From the NCBI GenBank assembly GCA_000473305.1, contig CP006772.1, forward strand, positions 1,736,001 through 1,800,000: a stretch of 64,000 bases of DNA, in the 5' to 3' direction. Position numbers and translations under genes: made by a program. Positions 50,527 to 59,789 of this stretch are shown here, piece by piece; within the stretch, counting starts at the first letter, position 1; every line of letters starts with the position of its first letter. Source of the DNA: Bacteroidales bacterium CF. GTDB taxonomy: Bacteria; Bacteroidota; Bacteroidia; Bacteroidales; UBA932. Below the pieces are notes generated by a model. That model was not told the origin of the DNA, ran no database searches, and was given only the letters and a program-made list of their open reading frames with translations.

Positions 50527-51425
50527 TGGCCGAACAGAATAAAATACATAAAGCGGGATTTGTCAACATTATAGGAAACCCTAATGTTGGCAAGTCCACT
50601 CTTATGAATGCCCTTGTAGGAGAAAGACTCTCGATTGTAACAGCCAAGGCTCAGACCACCCGTCACAGGGTTATGGGCATCGTCAACGGGGATGATTATC
50701 AGATTGTTTACTCTGATACTCCGGGCATTATAAGACCAAATTACAAGCTTCAGGAGAGCATGATGGATTTTGTCGAAACCGCCATAGGCGATGCGGACAT
50801 TATCCTCTACGTTACTGATGTGGTTGAGAGTTCGACAAAGAACATGGAGTATATCGAGAAGATGAATCGTATTGATATCCCTGTACTTATAGTTCTCAAC
50901 AAAATTGACCTTTCCAACCAGGCTGCTCTTGAAGAGCTCTACACAAAATGGCAGGCTCTTGTGCCAAAAGCTGAAATATTTCCTCTGTCAGCCAAGGAGA
51001 AATTCAACATCGACTCTCTTTTCAACAGAATACTGGCTTTGATTCCTGCAAATCCTGCATGGTACGATAAAGATACCCTTACCGACAGAAACCTCAGGTT
51101 TTTCGCCTCAGAGATTCTCCGTGAAAAGATTCTTCTCAACTATGAGAAGGAGATTCCGTATTGTTCGGAAGTTGTTATAGAAAATTTCAAGGAGAAGGAG
51201 AATGTGTTTCATATAGAGGCTGTAATAAATGTTCTCAGAGATTCCCAGAAGGGCATAATCATTGGTAATCAGGGGACTTCGCTCAAGAGGACAGGTATGA
51301 TGGCAAGGAAGGATATGGAAGCTTTCTTTGAAAAAAAGGTATTTTTACAGATATTTGTAAAGGTGAATCCGGACTGGAGGGATGACAAGAGAAAACTCAA
51401 GCAGTTCGGTTATATTCCTGAATAA
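50526..51425 (+). CDS. era: GTPase Era
   Basis: The 299-residue protein has GNPNVGKSTLMNALVGERLS (G1), QTTRHRVMGI (G2), DTPGI (G3), NKIDLS (G4) and a SAKE (G5). A C-terminal KH domain with QKGIIIGNQGTSLKRTGMMAR follows. Era binds 16S rRNA near its 3' end and aids 30S assembly. Length is normal. Its ATG overlaps the stop of the pseudouridine synthase gene, a fitting partner in ribosome maturation. Confidence 0.95.
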   Translation: MAEQNKIHKAGFVNIIGNPNVGKSTLMNALVGERLSIVTAKAQTTRHRVMGIVNGDDYQIVYSDTPGIIRPNYKLQESMMDFVETAIGDADIILYVTDVVESSTKNMEYIEKMNRIDIPVLIVLNKIDLSNQAALEELYTKWQALVPKAEIFPLSAKEKFNIDSLFNRILALIPANPAWYDKDTLTDRNLRFFASEILREKILLNYEKEIPYCSEVVIENFKEKENVFHIEAVINVLRDSQKGIIIGNQGTSLKRTGMMARKDMEAFFEKKVFLQIFVKVNPDWRDDKRKLKQFGYIPE

Positions 51426-51442
51426 ATTTTGTAATAATATAT

Positions 51443-54148
51443 ATGAGTACTCCTGATATTGACAACGACCTCGAGGTTGAAGAGCCTCTTGATGGTTCAG
51501 AGTCTTCTGAAAGCAATAAATACGACAAACTTATTGTAGATGGCGAGAAAAGGTACAAACTGACAGGTATGTACAAGGAGTGGTTTTTGGACTACGCCTC
51601 CTATGTGATACTTGAAAGGGCCGTGCCACACATCGATGACGGGCTTAAGCCTGTCCAGCGGCGTATTTTACATGCTATGAAGAAGCTGGACGACGGCCGT
51701 TACAACAAGGTTGCCAATATCATAGGAAGCACCATGCAGTATCACCCGCACGGTGATGCCTCTATCGGGGATGCTCTGGTACAGCTAGGACAAAAGGATC
51801 TTCTTGTGGATTGTCAGGGTAACTGGGGTAACATCCTTACCGGAGACTCGGCTGCTGCTCCGCGATACATTGAGGCGCGACTGAGCAAATTTGCAAACGA
51901 GGTGCTTTTCAACCCTAAGACAACAGTCTGGATGAGGTCATATGATGACCGTAATCAGGAGCCGGTTAATCTCCCGGTGAAATTCCCGCTCTTGCTTGCA
52001 CAGGGTGTTGAGGGTATAGCCGTGGGTCTGGCATCCAAGATTCTCCCTCACAATTTCAACGAGTTGATAGATGCTTCAATAGCATATCTGACAAATAAAG
52101 AGTTTACCATATACCCGGATTTCCCGACCGGCGGTCTTATCGATTGCTCAAAGTACAATCAGGGTCTGCGCGGCGGTGCTGTTAAGGTTAGGGCAAGGAT
52201 TACAAAGCTCGACAAGAAGACTCTGGTCATAAATGAGATTCCGTTCGGCCAGACGACCTCTAAGCTTATCGAGTCTATCCTTAAGGCAAACGACAAGGGG
52301 AAAATCAAGATTCGCAAGGTTGACGACAACACCGCCGCCGGGGCTGAGATCGTCGTTCACCTTCACAATGACATATCTCCGGATAAGACAATTGACGCGC
52401 TGTATGCTTTTACCGACTGCGAAATGTCTATTTCGCCAAACAGTTGTGTGATTAAAGACAAACATCCTAACTTTCTGGGTGTTGATGAAATACTGAAGCA
52501 TAACACCGAAATCACAAAATCTCTGTTGAAGTTGGAACTTGAGATCAGGCTCGGTGAACTTGAGGATTCATGGCATTACACATCTCTGGAGAAGATTTTC
52601 TTTGAACAACGTGTTTACAGATTACTTGAGGAGAAGGCGAAAAGCTGGGAAGAGCAACTGGACACTGTTGAGGTTGAACTCAAGAAATATCAGTCACAGC
52701 TAAAGAAAGAGATTGTCCATGATGATATTCTCCGTCTCGTGGAGAAGCCTGTCAGGAAGATCTCCACTTTTGATATCAAACAGCTTGAAGATGCTATAAA
52801 AAGGATTGAGGAAGAGGAGAAAGAGGTGCAGCACAATCTCGACCATCTGGTTGATTTCACTATTCAGTATTTCTCTCAACTGAAGAAAAAATACGGAGCC
52901 AGATATCCCAGAAAGACAGAGATCTGCAGCTTCGAGACGATTGAGGCCACAAGAGTTGTGGTAGCTAATGCCAAACTTTATGCAAACAAGGCTGAGGGGT
53001 TTGTCGGAATGGACCTGAAAAGGGATGACAACGCCGAGTATATTTGTGAGTGTTCTGATATAGATGATGTCATTGTATTCCTGAAGAGTGGAAAATATAT
53101 GGTCACAAAGATCAGCGAAAAGGCTTTTGTGGGCAAGGATATCATACATATAGGCATCTTCACCAGAAATGATGACCGTTGCATTTACAATGCCGTGTAC
53201 CGTAACGGCAAGGGTGGCGAGACCTTTGTCAAGAGGTTTGCAGTAACAGGTGTGACTCGTGACAAGGAGTACGACCTGACTCAGGGTAAAGAGGGGTCGC
53301 AGGTCATCTGGTTCACAGCAAATCCTAACGGCGAGGCTGAAGTGCTGAAGGTATTCCTTAAACCGAGACCTAAACTCAAAAAACTGGTTTTCGACTATGA
53401 CATGTCGAATCTTGCCATCAAGAACAGGGCCTCAATGGGAAATATCCTGACCAAGAACAGCGTCTACAAGATACAACTCAAGAGTAAGGGTGTCTCTCAG
53501 TTCGGCGGACAGTCAATCTGGTTCGACAACGACATTAACAGACTGAATGTAGATTCAAGAGGAATCTTCCTGGGCGAGTTCAATCCAGGGGACAGGATTC
53601 TTGCAATCTGCAAGAATGGTGAGTATTACACCACCAATTTCGATCTTAGCAATAGGTATCAGGGTGATATACACACAGTAGAAAAACTTGACATTCATAA
53701 GATATACACAGCCGTCTACTTTGACAGTGAGCAGAATTGTTTCTATATCAAGAGGTTCTGTTTCGAGCCGAGTGACAATGTCGTAACTTGGTTTATCAAC
53801 GATGCTCCCGGCTCATACCTGCACAGTCTCTCTGCAGACGCATATCCTCAGATAGAGATTAGCTTCGGCGGTAAGCACAGCAAGCGTGCCAACGAGATTG
53901 TCGATGTCGAGGAGTTCATTGGATGCAAGAGTTTGAGAGCAAAAGGTAAACGCCTCACAAATTTCGAAGTCGGGCAGGTTATCTTTATTGAACCTCTGGT
54001 CAAGGAGAGCTCCTCTGATATTATTGCCACATCCGGAGAGGAGGGAGAAAATCTTGATAATATAGATAGTGACTCAATCGATGGCTCCAATGACTCCGAT
54101 GGAGACGGTGAGGAAAATTTCACTGAAGATCTGCCTACACTTTTTTAA
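51443..54148 (+). CDS. parC: DNA topoisomerase IV subunit A (ParC-like)
   Basis: The 901-residue protein has the type IIA A-subunit core. YASYVILERAVPHIDDGLKP and QRRILHAM precede IGSTMQYHPHGDASIGDAL, and the catalytic tyrosine is Tyr142 in APRYIEARL. A coiled-coil tower follows (about 395-470), then the beta-pinwheel C-terminal part and an acidic tail (GSNDSDGDGEENF). The QTTSKL and DGLKPVQRR forms, and the absence of a clear GyrA box, favour ParC over GyrA. The partner ParE is not in this window. Confidence 0.88.
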   Translation: MSTPDIDNDLEVEEPLDGSESSESNKYDKLIVDGEKRYKLTGMYKEWFLDYASYVILERAVPHIDDGLKPVQRRILHAMKKLDDGRYNKVANIIGSTMQYHPHGDASIGDALVQLGQKDLLVDCQGNWGNILTGDSAAAPRYIEARLSKFANEVLFNPKTTVWMRSYDDRNQEPVNLPVKFPLLLAQGVEGIAVGLASKILPHNFNELIDASIAYLTNKEFTIYPDFPTGGLIDCSKYNQGLRGGAVKVRARITKLDKKTLVINEIPFGQTTSKLIESILKANDKGKIKIRKVDDNTAAGAEIVVHLHNDISPDKTIDALYAFTDCEMSISPNSCVIKDKHPNFLGVDEILKHNTEITKSLLKLELEIRLGELEDSWHYTSLEKIFFEQRVYRLLEEKAKSWEEQLDTVEVELKKYQSQLKKEIVHDDILRLVEKPVRKISTFDIKQLEDAIKRIEEEEKEVQHNLDHLVDFTIQYFSQLKKKYGARYPRKTEICSFETIEATRVVVANAKLYANKAEGFVGMDLKRDDNAEYICECSDIDDVIVFLKSGKYMVTKISEKAFVGKDIIHIGIFTRNDDRCIYNAVYRNGKGGETFVKRFAVTGVTRDKEYDLTQGKEGSQVIWFTANPNGEAEVLKVFLKPRPKLKKLVFDYDMSNLAIKNRASMGNILTKNSVYKIQLKSKGVSQFGGQSIWFDNDINRLNVDSRGIFLGEFNPGDRILAICKNGEYYTTNFDLSNRYQGDIHTVEKLDIHKIYTAVYFDSEQNCFYIKRFCFEPSDNVVTWFINDAPGSYLHSLSADAYPQIEISFGGKHSKRANEIVDVEEFIGCKSLRAKGKRLTNFEVGQVIFIEPLVKESSSDIIATSGEEGENLDNIDSDSIDGSNDSDGDGEENFTEDLPTLF

Positions 54149-54151
54149 ATA

Positions 54152-54712
54152 ATGATAATATCTCTCACAGGTTTCATGGGTGTCGGCAAAAGCACAATTG
54201 CCGGCCTGCTTGCAAAACATCTCTATTGCAAGGTGGTCGACCTTGACAAACAGATAGAGCATGAACAGGGAATGGCTGTGAGTGAGATATTCAGTACCAA
54301 GGGTGAGGCCTATTTCCGCAAGTTGGAGGAGCAGAGTCTTGAAAAAATAATAAAGGAGAACAAGGAGAAGATTCTCATTCTATCTCTCGGCGGCGGAACT
54401 CTGATGTCCGAGGCTAACAGGAGAGTTATCAGAAAAAATACTCGCTGTATCTATTTGAGAGCATCTCTAAAGTTGCTCACAGAGCGCCTTATGACACATA
54501 AAGGCAAGCGTCCCGTTGTCGACAACATTGATGATGCAAGCCTCCATGAAGAGATCAGTACCCTGTTCGAAAAACGCAAACCCGGCTACGAAGCAGCAGC
54601 ATCAATTATTATAGACGTGGATGGTAAGTCTGTGAGAACCTTGCTCTTGGAGATTATGAGTATTTTTAGTGGCACTGATTTTTCTAATCCACTGAATAAT
54701 AATTCATTATAA
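54152..54712 (+). CDS. aroK: Shikimate kinase
   Basis: The 186-residue protein has Walker A GFMGVGKST (about 6-14), VVDLDKQIEHEQGM with the shikimate-binding Asp, FRKLEEQSL, LGGGTLM and the lid region RLMTHKGKRPVVD. It phosphorylates shikimate in aromatic amino acid synthesis. The last residues GTDFSNPLNNNSL come from IR-B copy 8 and the sequence behind it, so the natural C-terminus was probably near IFS. AroE, another enzyme of the pathway, lies at 58996. Confidence 0.93.
   Translation: MIISLTGFMGVGKSTIAGLLAKHLYCKVVDLDKQIEHEQGMAVSEIFSTKGEAYFRKLEEQSLEKIIKENKEKILILSLGGGTLMSEANRRVIRKNTRCIYLRASLKLLTERLMTHKGKRPVVDNIDDASLHEEISTLFEKRKPGYEAAASIIIDVDGKSVRTLLLEIMSIFSGTDFSNPLNNNSL
54669..54688 (+). 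repeat. IR-B copy 8 (left arm of 165-bp element)
   Basis: GTGGCACTGATTTTTCTAAT encodes residues near the shikimate kinase C-terminus. The inverted partner at 54814-54833 touches the stop codon of the convergent recJ gene. The spacer contains a smaller hairpin, TTTCTCAATTTGTTGAGAAA. Confidence 0.92.
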
Positions 54713-54813
54713 ATTTTTAACAATCAACGGATTAGGAAATTCCATGTCGTAAGAAACAACTTTTTCTCAATTTGTTGAGAAACAATTCATTATAATCTAA
54801 TAATAATCAACTG

Positions 54814-54833
54814 ATTAGAAAAATCAGTGCCAC
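54814..54833 (-). repeat. IR-B copy 9 (right arm of 165-bp element)
   Basis: ATTAGAAAAATCAGTGCCAC ends at the first base of the recJ stop triplet (minus strand TAG at 54833-54835). Confidence 0.92.
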
Positions 54834-56569
54834 TAAATTTCCTCTTCCACGAGTTTTATATCCTTAACGCGAAGCTGGATATTTGCAATTCCTCTGTAAT
54901 AGTTCTCTGCGATTGAGTAGCAGATATCTACAGGATTACCGGAGCGGAGATGCTCGAAATGCTCTGAACGGTTGAAGGCTATTGCCGAGATATGTCTGTG
55001 GAAGTCATCCTCCTGTATGAGCTCAAGTTTGAGGTGACCACTCTCCGACCCTACTTTTCTTCCGTTACCGTTGTCATATACCTTCTCTGAAATGAATACA
55101 GGAGATAAGTTCCCGGGACCGAAAGGCTGAAATTGCTTCAACAGATTGAAGAATCTGGGTGTTATCTGTTTGAAGTCAAGATATGTGTCGATGTTGACAA
55201 CCGGTGTGAGTACCTCTTTTGTTATGGTTGATGCAACTATTGATTCAAACTTCTCGCAGAAAGGGTTAAAATTCTCCTCCTTGAGGGTAAGTCCTGCAGC
55301 ATACATATGCCCGCCGAAGTTTTCCAGATATTCGGAACACTTCTCTATTGCCTCATAGAGGTCAAATCCCGGGATACTCCTTGCAGAACCTGTTATCAGT
55401 CCGTTGGATTTACAGAGAACGATGGTTGGCCTGTAAAAACTCTCCACAAGCCTTGAGGCCACTATGCCCAGAACACCCTTGTGCCAGTCAGGATTATAGA
55501 CCACGGTGGCCTTCCTGTCATTGAAATGGTTGATATTTGCAACCATCTCACTTGCCTCAAGTGTTATCTTCCTGTCCTCGTTCTTTCTGTCGTTATTGTG
55601 AGTATTGATGGCATCACCGATATTTCTTGCATCGTCATCGTTCCTTGAGGTCAGAAGGTCAACTGCAGTCTTGCCGGACTCCATCCTTCCTGCTGCATTT
55701 ATCCTTGGTCCTATCTTGAATACAATATCATCTATTGTAATCATGTGCTTTTCAAGCCCGGCAAGCTTGATTATCGATAAAAGCCCTCTCCTGGGAGAGG
55801 TGTTGAGCTGTTTCAACCCGAAGTATGCCAGGACTCTGTTCTCCCCTGTGATTGACACTAGGTCTGATGCAATGCTGACAACCAGAAGATCCAGTAATGA
55901 AAGTACATCTGCCTGAGGAATATCCATTTTTTTTGAGTATGCCTGCATCAATTTGAATCCCACTCCACAACCTGAAAGGTCGTCAAATGGGTAACTGCAG
56001 TCAGATCTTTTGGGATCCAGTACCGCCACTGCTTCCGGCAGATGGCCGTCCGGGAGGTGGTGGTCACAGATGATGAAATCTATCCCCTTCTCCTTTGCAT
56101 ATTTGACCTTCTCAACGGCTTTAATTCCGCAGTCAAGTGCAATTATCAGCGTAAATCCGTTCTCGTAGGCCCAGTCGATTCCTTTGTATGAAATCCCATA
56201 ACCCTCTGCATATCTGTTGGGTATGTAATAATCAAGATTATTGTTTGAGTGCTTTCTCAAAAAAGAGTAGACAAGCGATACAGCTGTAGTTCCGTCTACA
56301 TCATAATCTCCGTAAATAAGTATCTTCTCTTGTCTGCTAATAGCCGAAATCAGCCTCTCTACGGCTTTATCCATATCTTTCATCAAAAAAGGATCATGAA
56401 GCTGATCAAGCTGAGGTCTGAGAAATGCCCTCGCTTCTGCCTGCGATTTGATATTTCTTTGCACTAAAAGATTGGCAAGTGTCTGATCGATTCCTAAATC
56501 GGCAGACAACTGTCTAACCAGAGCCGGATTGCCCGGTTCTTTCACTATCCATTTCTTTTCTAAAGCCAT
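54833..56569 (-). CDS. recJ: Single-strand DNA exonuclease RecJ
   Basis: The 578-residue protein carries the DHH phosphoesterase motifs IYGDYDVDGTTAVSLV and FIICDHHLPDG, the DPKRSDCSYPFDDLSGCGV segment, and GPRINAAGRMESGKTAV. The DHHA1 region has GVLGIVASRLVESFYRPTIV and GSARSIPGFDLYEAI. An OB-fold-like end (LKQFQPFGPGNLSPVF) closes it. RecJ degrades single strands 5' to 3' in recombination and mismatch repair. Length is normal. It is convergent with the shikimate kinase gene. Confidence 0.94.
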   Translation of the reverse strand: MALEKKWIVKEPGNPALVRQLSADLGIDQTLANLLVQRNIKSQAEARAFLRPQLDQLHDPFLMKDMDKAVERLISAISRQEKILIYGDYDVDGTTAVSLVYSFLRKHSNNNLDYYIPNRYAEGYGISYKGIDWAYENGFTLIIALDCGIKAVEKVKYAKEKGIDFIICDHHLPDGHLPEAVAVLDPKRSDCSYPFDDLSGCGVGFKLMQAYSKKMDIPQADVLSLLDLLVVSIASDLVSITGENRVLAYFGLKQLNTSPRRGLLSIIKLAGLEKHMITIDDIVFKIGPRINAAGRMESGKTAVDLLTSRNDDDARNIGDAINTHNNDRKNEDRKITLEASEMVANINHFNDRKATVVYNPDWHKGVLGIVASRLVESFYRPTIVLCKSNGLITGSARSIPGFDLYEAIEKCSEYLENFGGHMYAAGLTLKEENFNPFCEKFESIVASTITKEVLTPVVNIDTYLDFKQITPRFFNLLKQFQPFGPGNLSPVFISEKVYDNGNGRKVGSESGHLKLELIQEDDFHRHISAIAFNRSEHFEHLRSGNPVDICYSIAENYYRGIANIQLRVKDIKLVEEEI

Positions 56570-56613
56570 AGCTGCAAATGTACTTATAATTTCGTCAAGT
56601 TATTAAAAAAAGT

Positions 56614-56621
56614 TAATTTTG
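56614..56621 (+). promoter_or_regulatory. Putative -7 box (TAATTTTG) for lysS
   Basis: TAATTTTG fits TAnnTTTG. It puts the likely transcription start near 56628, which supports the ATG at 56646 rather than upstream in-frame starts at 56619 (TTG) or 56634. Confidence 0.55.
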
Positions 56622-56645
56622 CAGGCACATAAAATGTTACACGAA

Positions 56646-58181
56646 ATGGATTATACCGAACTTAACGAACAGGAAAGGAATCGTAGGGATTCTCTTAAGG
56701 CAATGCGCGATTTAGGCATTGAACCCTACCCGGCTGAAGCATTTGAGATAAACGCTACAACTAAGGAGATAAAAGAGCGGTATAAACAGGAGTCCGGAAA
56801 TTTCCAGGATGTGAGAATTGCCGGTCGTATTATGACCAGAAGGATTATGGGTGCAGCTGCATTTATTGAACTTCAGGACGAACTTGGAAAGATTCAGGTT
56901 TATATAAAAAGAGACGAGATTTGCCCCGGAGAGGACAAAACTTTATACAACACTGTTTTCAAGAAACTTCTTGATATCGGTGACATTATTGGTATTCAAG
57001 GCTTTGCCTTTATCACACAGACCGGAGAGCTTACAATTCATGCTAAGATGCTTAAGGTTCTCAGCAAATCGCTGAGAGTTCTTCCTATTGTTAAGGAGAA
57101 AGAGGATCAGGTATATGATGCCTTCTCTGACCCTGAGCTACGTTACAGGATGCGTTATGTTGACCTCATTGTAAACCCGTCAGTAAGGGAGACATTTATG
57201 AAGAGGAGCAAGATCATGACTACAATGCGTGAGTTTTTCAATGAGCATGGCTATCTTGAGGTTGAGACACCGATACTTCAACCTATTCCCGGTGGTGCAA
57301 ATGCGAGACCTTTCATAACTCACCACAATGCTCTGGATATTCCGCTTTACCTCAGAATTGCCAATGAGCTGTATCTGAAAAGACTTATTGTAGGAGGATA
57401 TACCGGTGTTTATGAATTCGCCAAGGACTTCAGGAACGAAGGTATGGACAGGACTCACAATCCTGAATTCACCGTACTTGAGATATATGTTGCCTACAAG
57501 GATTACTTCTGGATGATGAAGTTTGTGGAAGATATGATTGAGAGAGTTGCAACCTCGCTCCATGGCAAGACACTTCTCACTCTTGGTGACAAGGAGATTG
57601 AGTTCAAGGCTCCGTACAGGAGACTCCCTATGCTGGAAGCGATTAAGGAGTATGCAGGTGTTGATGTTGCAGGGATGAATGAGGAGGAGCTGAGGGCTGT
57701 ATGCAACAAGCTTCATGTTCAGGTGAACAGCACAATGGGTGTCGGTAAGCTTATCGAGGAGATCTTCGGTGAGTATTGCGAGCCGCACCTTATCCAACCT
57801 ACATTTATCACTGACTATCCTGTTGAGACATCTCCTCTTACCAAGCGCCACAGAGACAACCCTGACCTTACAGAGAGATTTGAGTTATTTGTTAACGGCA
57901 AGGAGCTTGCGAACGCATATAGTGAGCTGAATGATCCGATTGACCAGCTCGAGAGGTTCCAGGATCAGCTCAAGTTGAAGGATAAAGGTGATGATGAGGC
58001 TATGTATATAGATATGGACTTTGTCAGAGCACTTGAATTCGGTATGCCTCCTACTTCAGGTATGGGTATCGGGATTGACAGGCTTACAATGTTCATGACA
58101 AACAACTCATCGATTCAGGATGTGCTCTTCTTCCCGCAGATGCGTCCGGAGAAGGAGCAAAAAGCTGAAAAAGAGCAGTAG
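56646..58181 (+). CDS. lysS: Lysyl-tRNA synthetase, class II
   Basis: From ATG 56646 the protein is 511 residues, opening MDYTELNEQERNRRDSLKAM as in other LysS. The OB-fold anticodon domain shows VRIAGRIMTRRIMGAAAFIE. Class II motifs include RSKIMTTMREFFNEHGYLEVETP, GGANARPFITHHNALDIPLY, FRNEGMDRTHNPEFTVLEIY and GMGIGIDRLTMFMTN. It charges tRNA-Lys. The next gene starts directly after the stop, so the two are co-transcribed. Confidence 0.95.
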   Translation: MDYTELNEQERNRRDSLKAMRDLGIEPYPAEAFEINATTKEIKERYKQESGNFQDVRIAGRIMTRRIMGAAAFIELQDELGKIQVYIKRDEICPGEDKTLYNTVFKKLLDIGDIIGIQGFAFITQTGELTIHAKMLKVLSKSLRVLPIVKEKEDQVYDAFSDPELRYRMRYVDLIVNPSVRETFMKRSKIMTTMREFFNEHGYLEVETPILQPIPGGANARPFITHHNALDIPLYLRIANELYLKRLIVGGYTGVYEFAKDFRNEGMDRTHNPEFTVLEIYVAYKDYFWMMKFVEDMIERVATSLHGKTLLTLGDKEIEFKAPYRRLPMLEAIKEYAGVDVAGMNEEELRAVCNKLHVQVNSTMGVGKLIEEIFGEYCEPHLIQPTFITDYPVETSPLTKRHRDNPDLTERFELFVNGKELANAYSELNDPIDQLERFQDQLKLKDKGDDEAMYIDMDFVRALEFGMPPTSGMGIGIDRLTMFMTNNSSIQDVLFFPQMRPEKEQKAEKEQ

Positions 58182-58976
58182 ATGTATATAGATACGCTTT
58201 CATCTGTCAAGAATCCGAGAATTAAGGAGCTTGTAACACTTCAGGAGAGATCAAGGGAGCGTCGTGAAAGCGGTCTGTTTGTAGTTGAGGGAATCCGCGA
58301 GCTGGAGGCGTGCATCAAAGGTGGTTTCGTAATTGAGACTCTGTTCTTCCAGCCCGAAATCTTCCCGCTAGACCGGGCAAAGGATACCGGATGTCAGCAA
58401 CTTAACGAAGTTACTGCTGACCTCTATTCTAAAATTGCATACAGGGACAGTACCGAGGGTGTAATTGCCATTGTCAGGGAGAAACAGACCTCCCTCGATG
58501 GGTTTACTCTCTCCGCCAACCCGCTGATTTTAGTTCTGGAAGCCGTGGAGAAACCGGGAAATCTGGGGGCAGTCCTTCGGACCGCCGATGCTGCCAGGGC
58601 TGATGCCGTAATTGTATGTAATCCTTTGACTGATCTTTTTAATCCGAACCTTATCCGCTCAAGTCTCGGTACAATTTTTACCACTCAGGTGGCGGCATGC
58701 ACCTCCGAGGAGTGCTGTAAGTGGCTTAAAAAGAACCAGGTTAAAATCTTCACTGCAGAGCTTCAGGCATCCGAATGGTATCACAAGACAGATTTCAGAG
58801 GAGCTTCGGCGATAGTCATGGGAAGCGAGGCTGAGGGGCTTTCGCAATATTGGCGTGAAAATGCCGACGGCAGAATCAAGATTCCGATGAATGGCTTTGT
58901 TGATTCTCTGAATGTCTCCGTTTCAACTGCTATTATCTGTTTTGAGGCTCTCAGACAAAGAGATTTCAAATTTTAA
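58182..58976 (+). CDS. TrmH/SpoU-family RNA 2'-O-methyltransferase
   Basis: The 264-residue protein has the N-terminal substrate-binding part (VKNPRIKELVTLQERSRERR and FVVEGIRELE) and the SPOUT knot motifs LEAVEKPGNLGAVLRTADAA, NPNLIRSSLGTIF, VMGSEAEGLS and IPMNGFVDSLNVSVSTAII. It methylates a ribose in rRNA or tRNA using S-adenosylmethionine; the exact site is unknown. It starts at the base after the lysS stop. Confidence 0.92.
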   Translation: MYIDTLSSVKNPRIKELVTLQERSRERRESGLFVVEGIRELEACIKGGFVIETLFFQPEIFPLDRAKDTGCQQLNEVTADLYSKIAYRDSTEGVIAIVREKQTSLDGFTLSANPLILVLEAVEKPGNLGAVLRTADAARADAVIVCNPLTDLFNPNLIRSSLGTIFTTQVAACTSEECCKWLKKNQVKIFTAELQASEWYHKTDFRGASAIVMGSEAEGLSQYWRENADGRIKIPMNGFVDSLNVSVSTAIICFEALRQRDFKF

Positions 58977-58995
58977 TATCAATAAATTTTCCCTT

Positions 58996-59751
58996 ATGCG
59001 TTTCGCCGTAGCCGGAAATCCTGTCTCCCACTCGCTTAGTCCTGCACTTTTCAGGGCTGCGTATGGCAATTGCAACCACACTTATGGTCTGCTTGAGGCT
59101 TCCTCAGCTTTGGAGGTTATGGAGAGATTCAGAAACGAGGGGTATGACGGGCTTAATATTACAGCTCCGTTCAAGGAGAGCATTCTAGAATTTGTTGATG
59201 TAAGAAGTGACCTGGATATTTCGATAGGTGCTGTTAACACTATTTATATCCGGGATGGCAAGGTTCACTCTTTCAACAGCGACTATGGCGGGGTTCAGGA
59301 GTGTATAAAACCTTATACAAAACCCGGCTCGTGTGTTACTGTTCTGGGATGCGGAGGCGCAGGAAAGGCAGCGGCTTTGGCGGCGGCCGGCCTGGGATGC
59401 AGTGTTACGGTCATAAACCGCTCCTTTGATAAAGCAGATGCCTTTGCACGGAAATTCTCCTTGCAGGCCGCCCGCCCGGAAGATACCCCAACCACAATAA
59501 ATCATTCCGACATAATTATCAACACATTACCGGAACACCTTCCTGTTTTAAGCGCTTTGGATTTTACCGGCAAGACTATTCTGGAAGCTAATTATAAATC
59601 TCCTCAACTGGATTTTTTACAAAATATCAATGGTGTAAATTACATCTCCGGACGATATTGGCTGCTCTATCAAGCCGTTCAGTCGTTCAGGCTGTTCACG
59701 GGTGTCGAGCCTGACCTAAAGTCAATGATTTTGTTAATAAATAATATCTAA
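58996..59751 (+). CDS. aroE: Shikimate dehydrogenase
   Basis: I start at ATG 58996 (MRFAVAGNPVSHSLSPALFR), giving 251 residues; an upstream in-frame start lies inside the methyltransferase gene. SHSLSP (11-16) binds shikimate, GLNITAPFKE carries the catalytic Lys, and VTVLGCGGAGKAAALAAAGLG is the NADPH loop. GAVNTIYIRDGK is also typical. It reduces 3-dehydroshikimate. Slightly short, but all key positions are present. Confidence 0.93.
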   Translation: MRFAVAGNPVSHSLSPALFRAAYGNCNHTYGLLEASSALEVMERFRNEGYDGLNITAPFKESILEFVDVRSDLDISIGAVNTIYIRDGKVHSFNSDYGGVQECIKPYTKPGSCVTVLGCGGAGKAAALAAAGLGCSVTVINRSFDKADAFARKFSLQAARPEDTPTTINHSDIIINTLPEHLPVLSALDFTGKTILEANYKSPQLDFLQNINGVNYISGRYWLLYQAVQSFRLFTGVEPDLKSMILLINNI

Positions 59752-59766
59752 ATTTTTATATCTTTG
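59730..59766 (+). promoter_or_regulatory. Putative promoter for ssb
   Basis: TTTG at 59730-59733 and TATCTTTG at 59759-59766. The -7 box is a full consensus match; the spacing of 25 bases is a little wide. It lies at the end of aroE and 23 bases before the ssb ATG. Confidence 0.55.
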
Positions 59767-59789
59767 CCACGATTACAAAGTATAAAGCT

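Noticed and set aside
38312-54833. IR-B pairs as invertible promoters of the Bacteroides phase-variation type
   Set aside because: Two of the four pairs lie between convergent genes where no promoter is needed, I see no clear TAnnTTTG box within the spacers, and no invertase gene is near. Read-level inversion would reopen this.
38312-54833. IR-B pairs as MITEs derived from the IS66 element
   Set aside because: The arms do not resemble the IS66 ends (GTAAGCATCCGATAAA), no 8-bp duplications are visible, and spacers are unrelated to each other.
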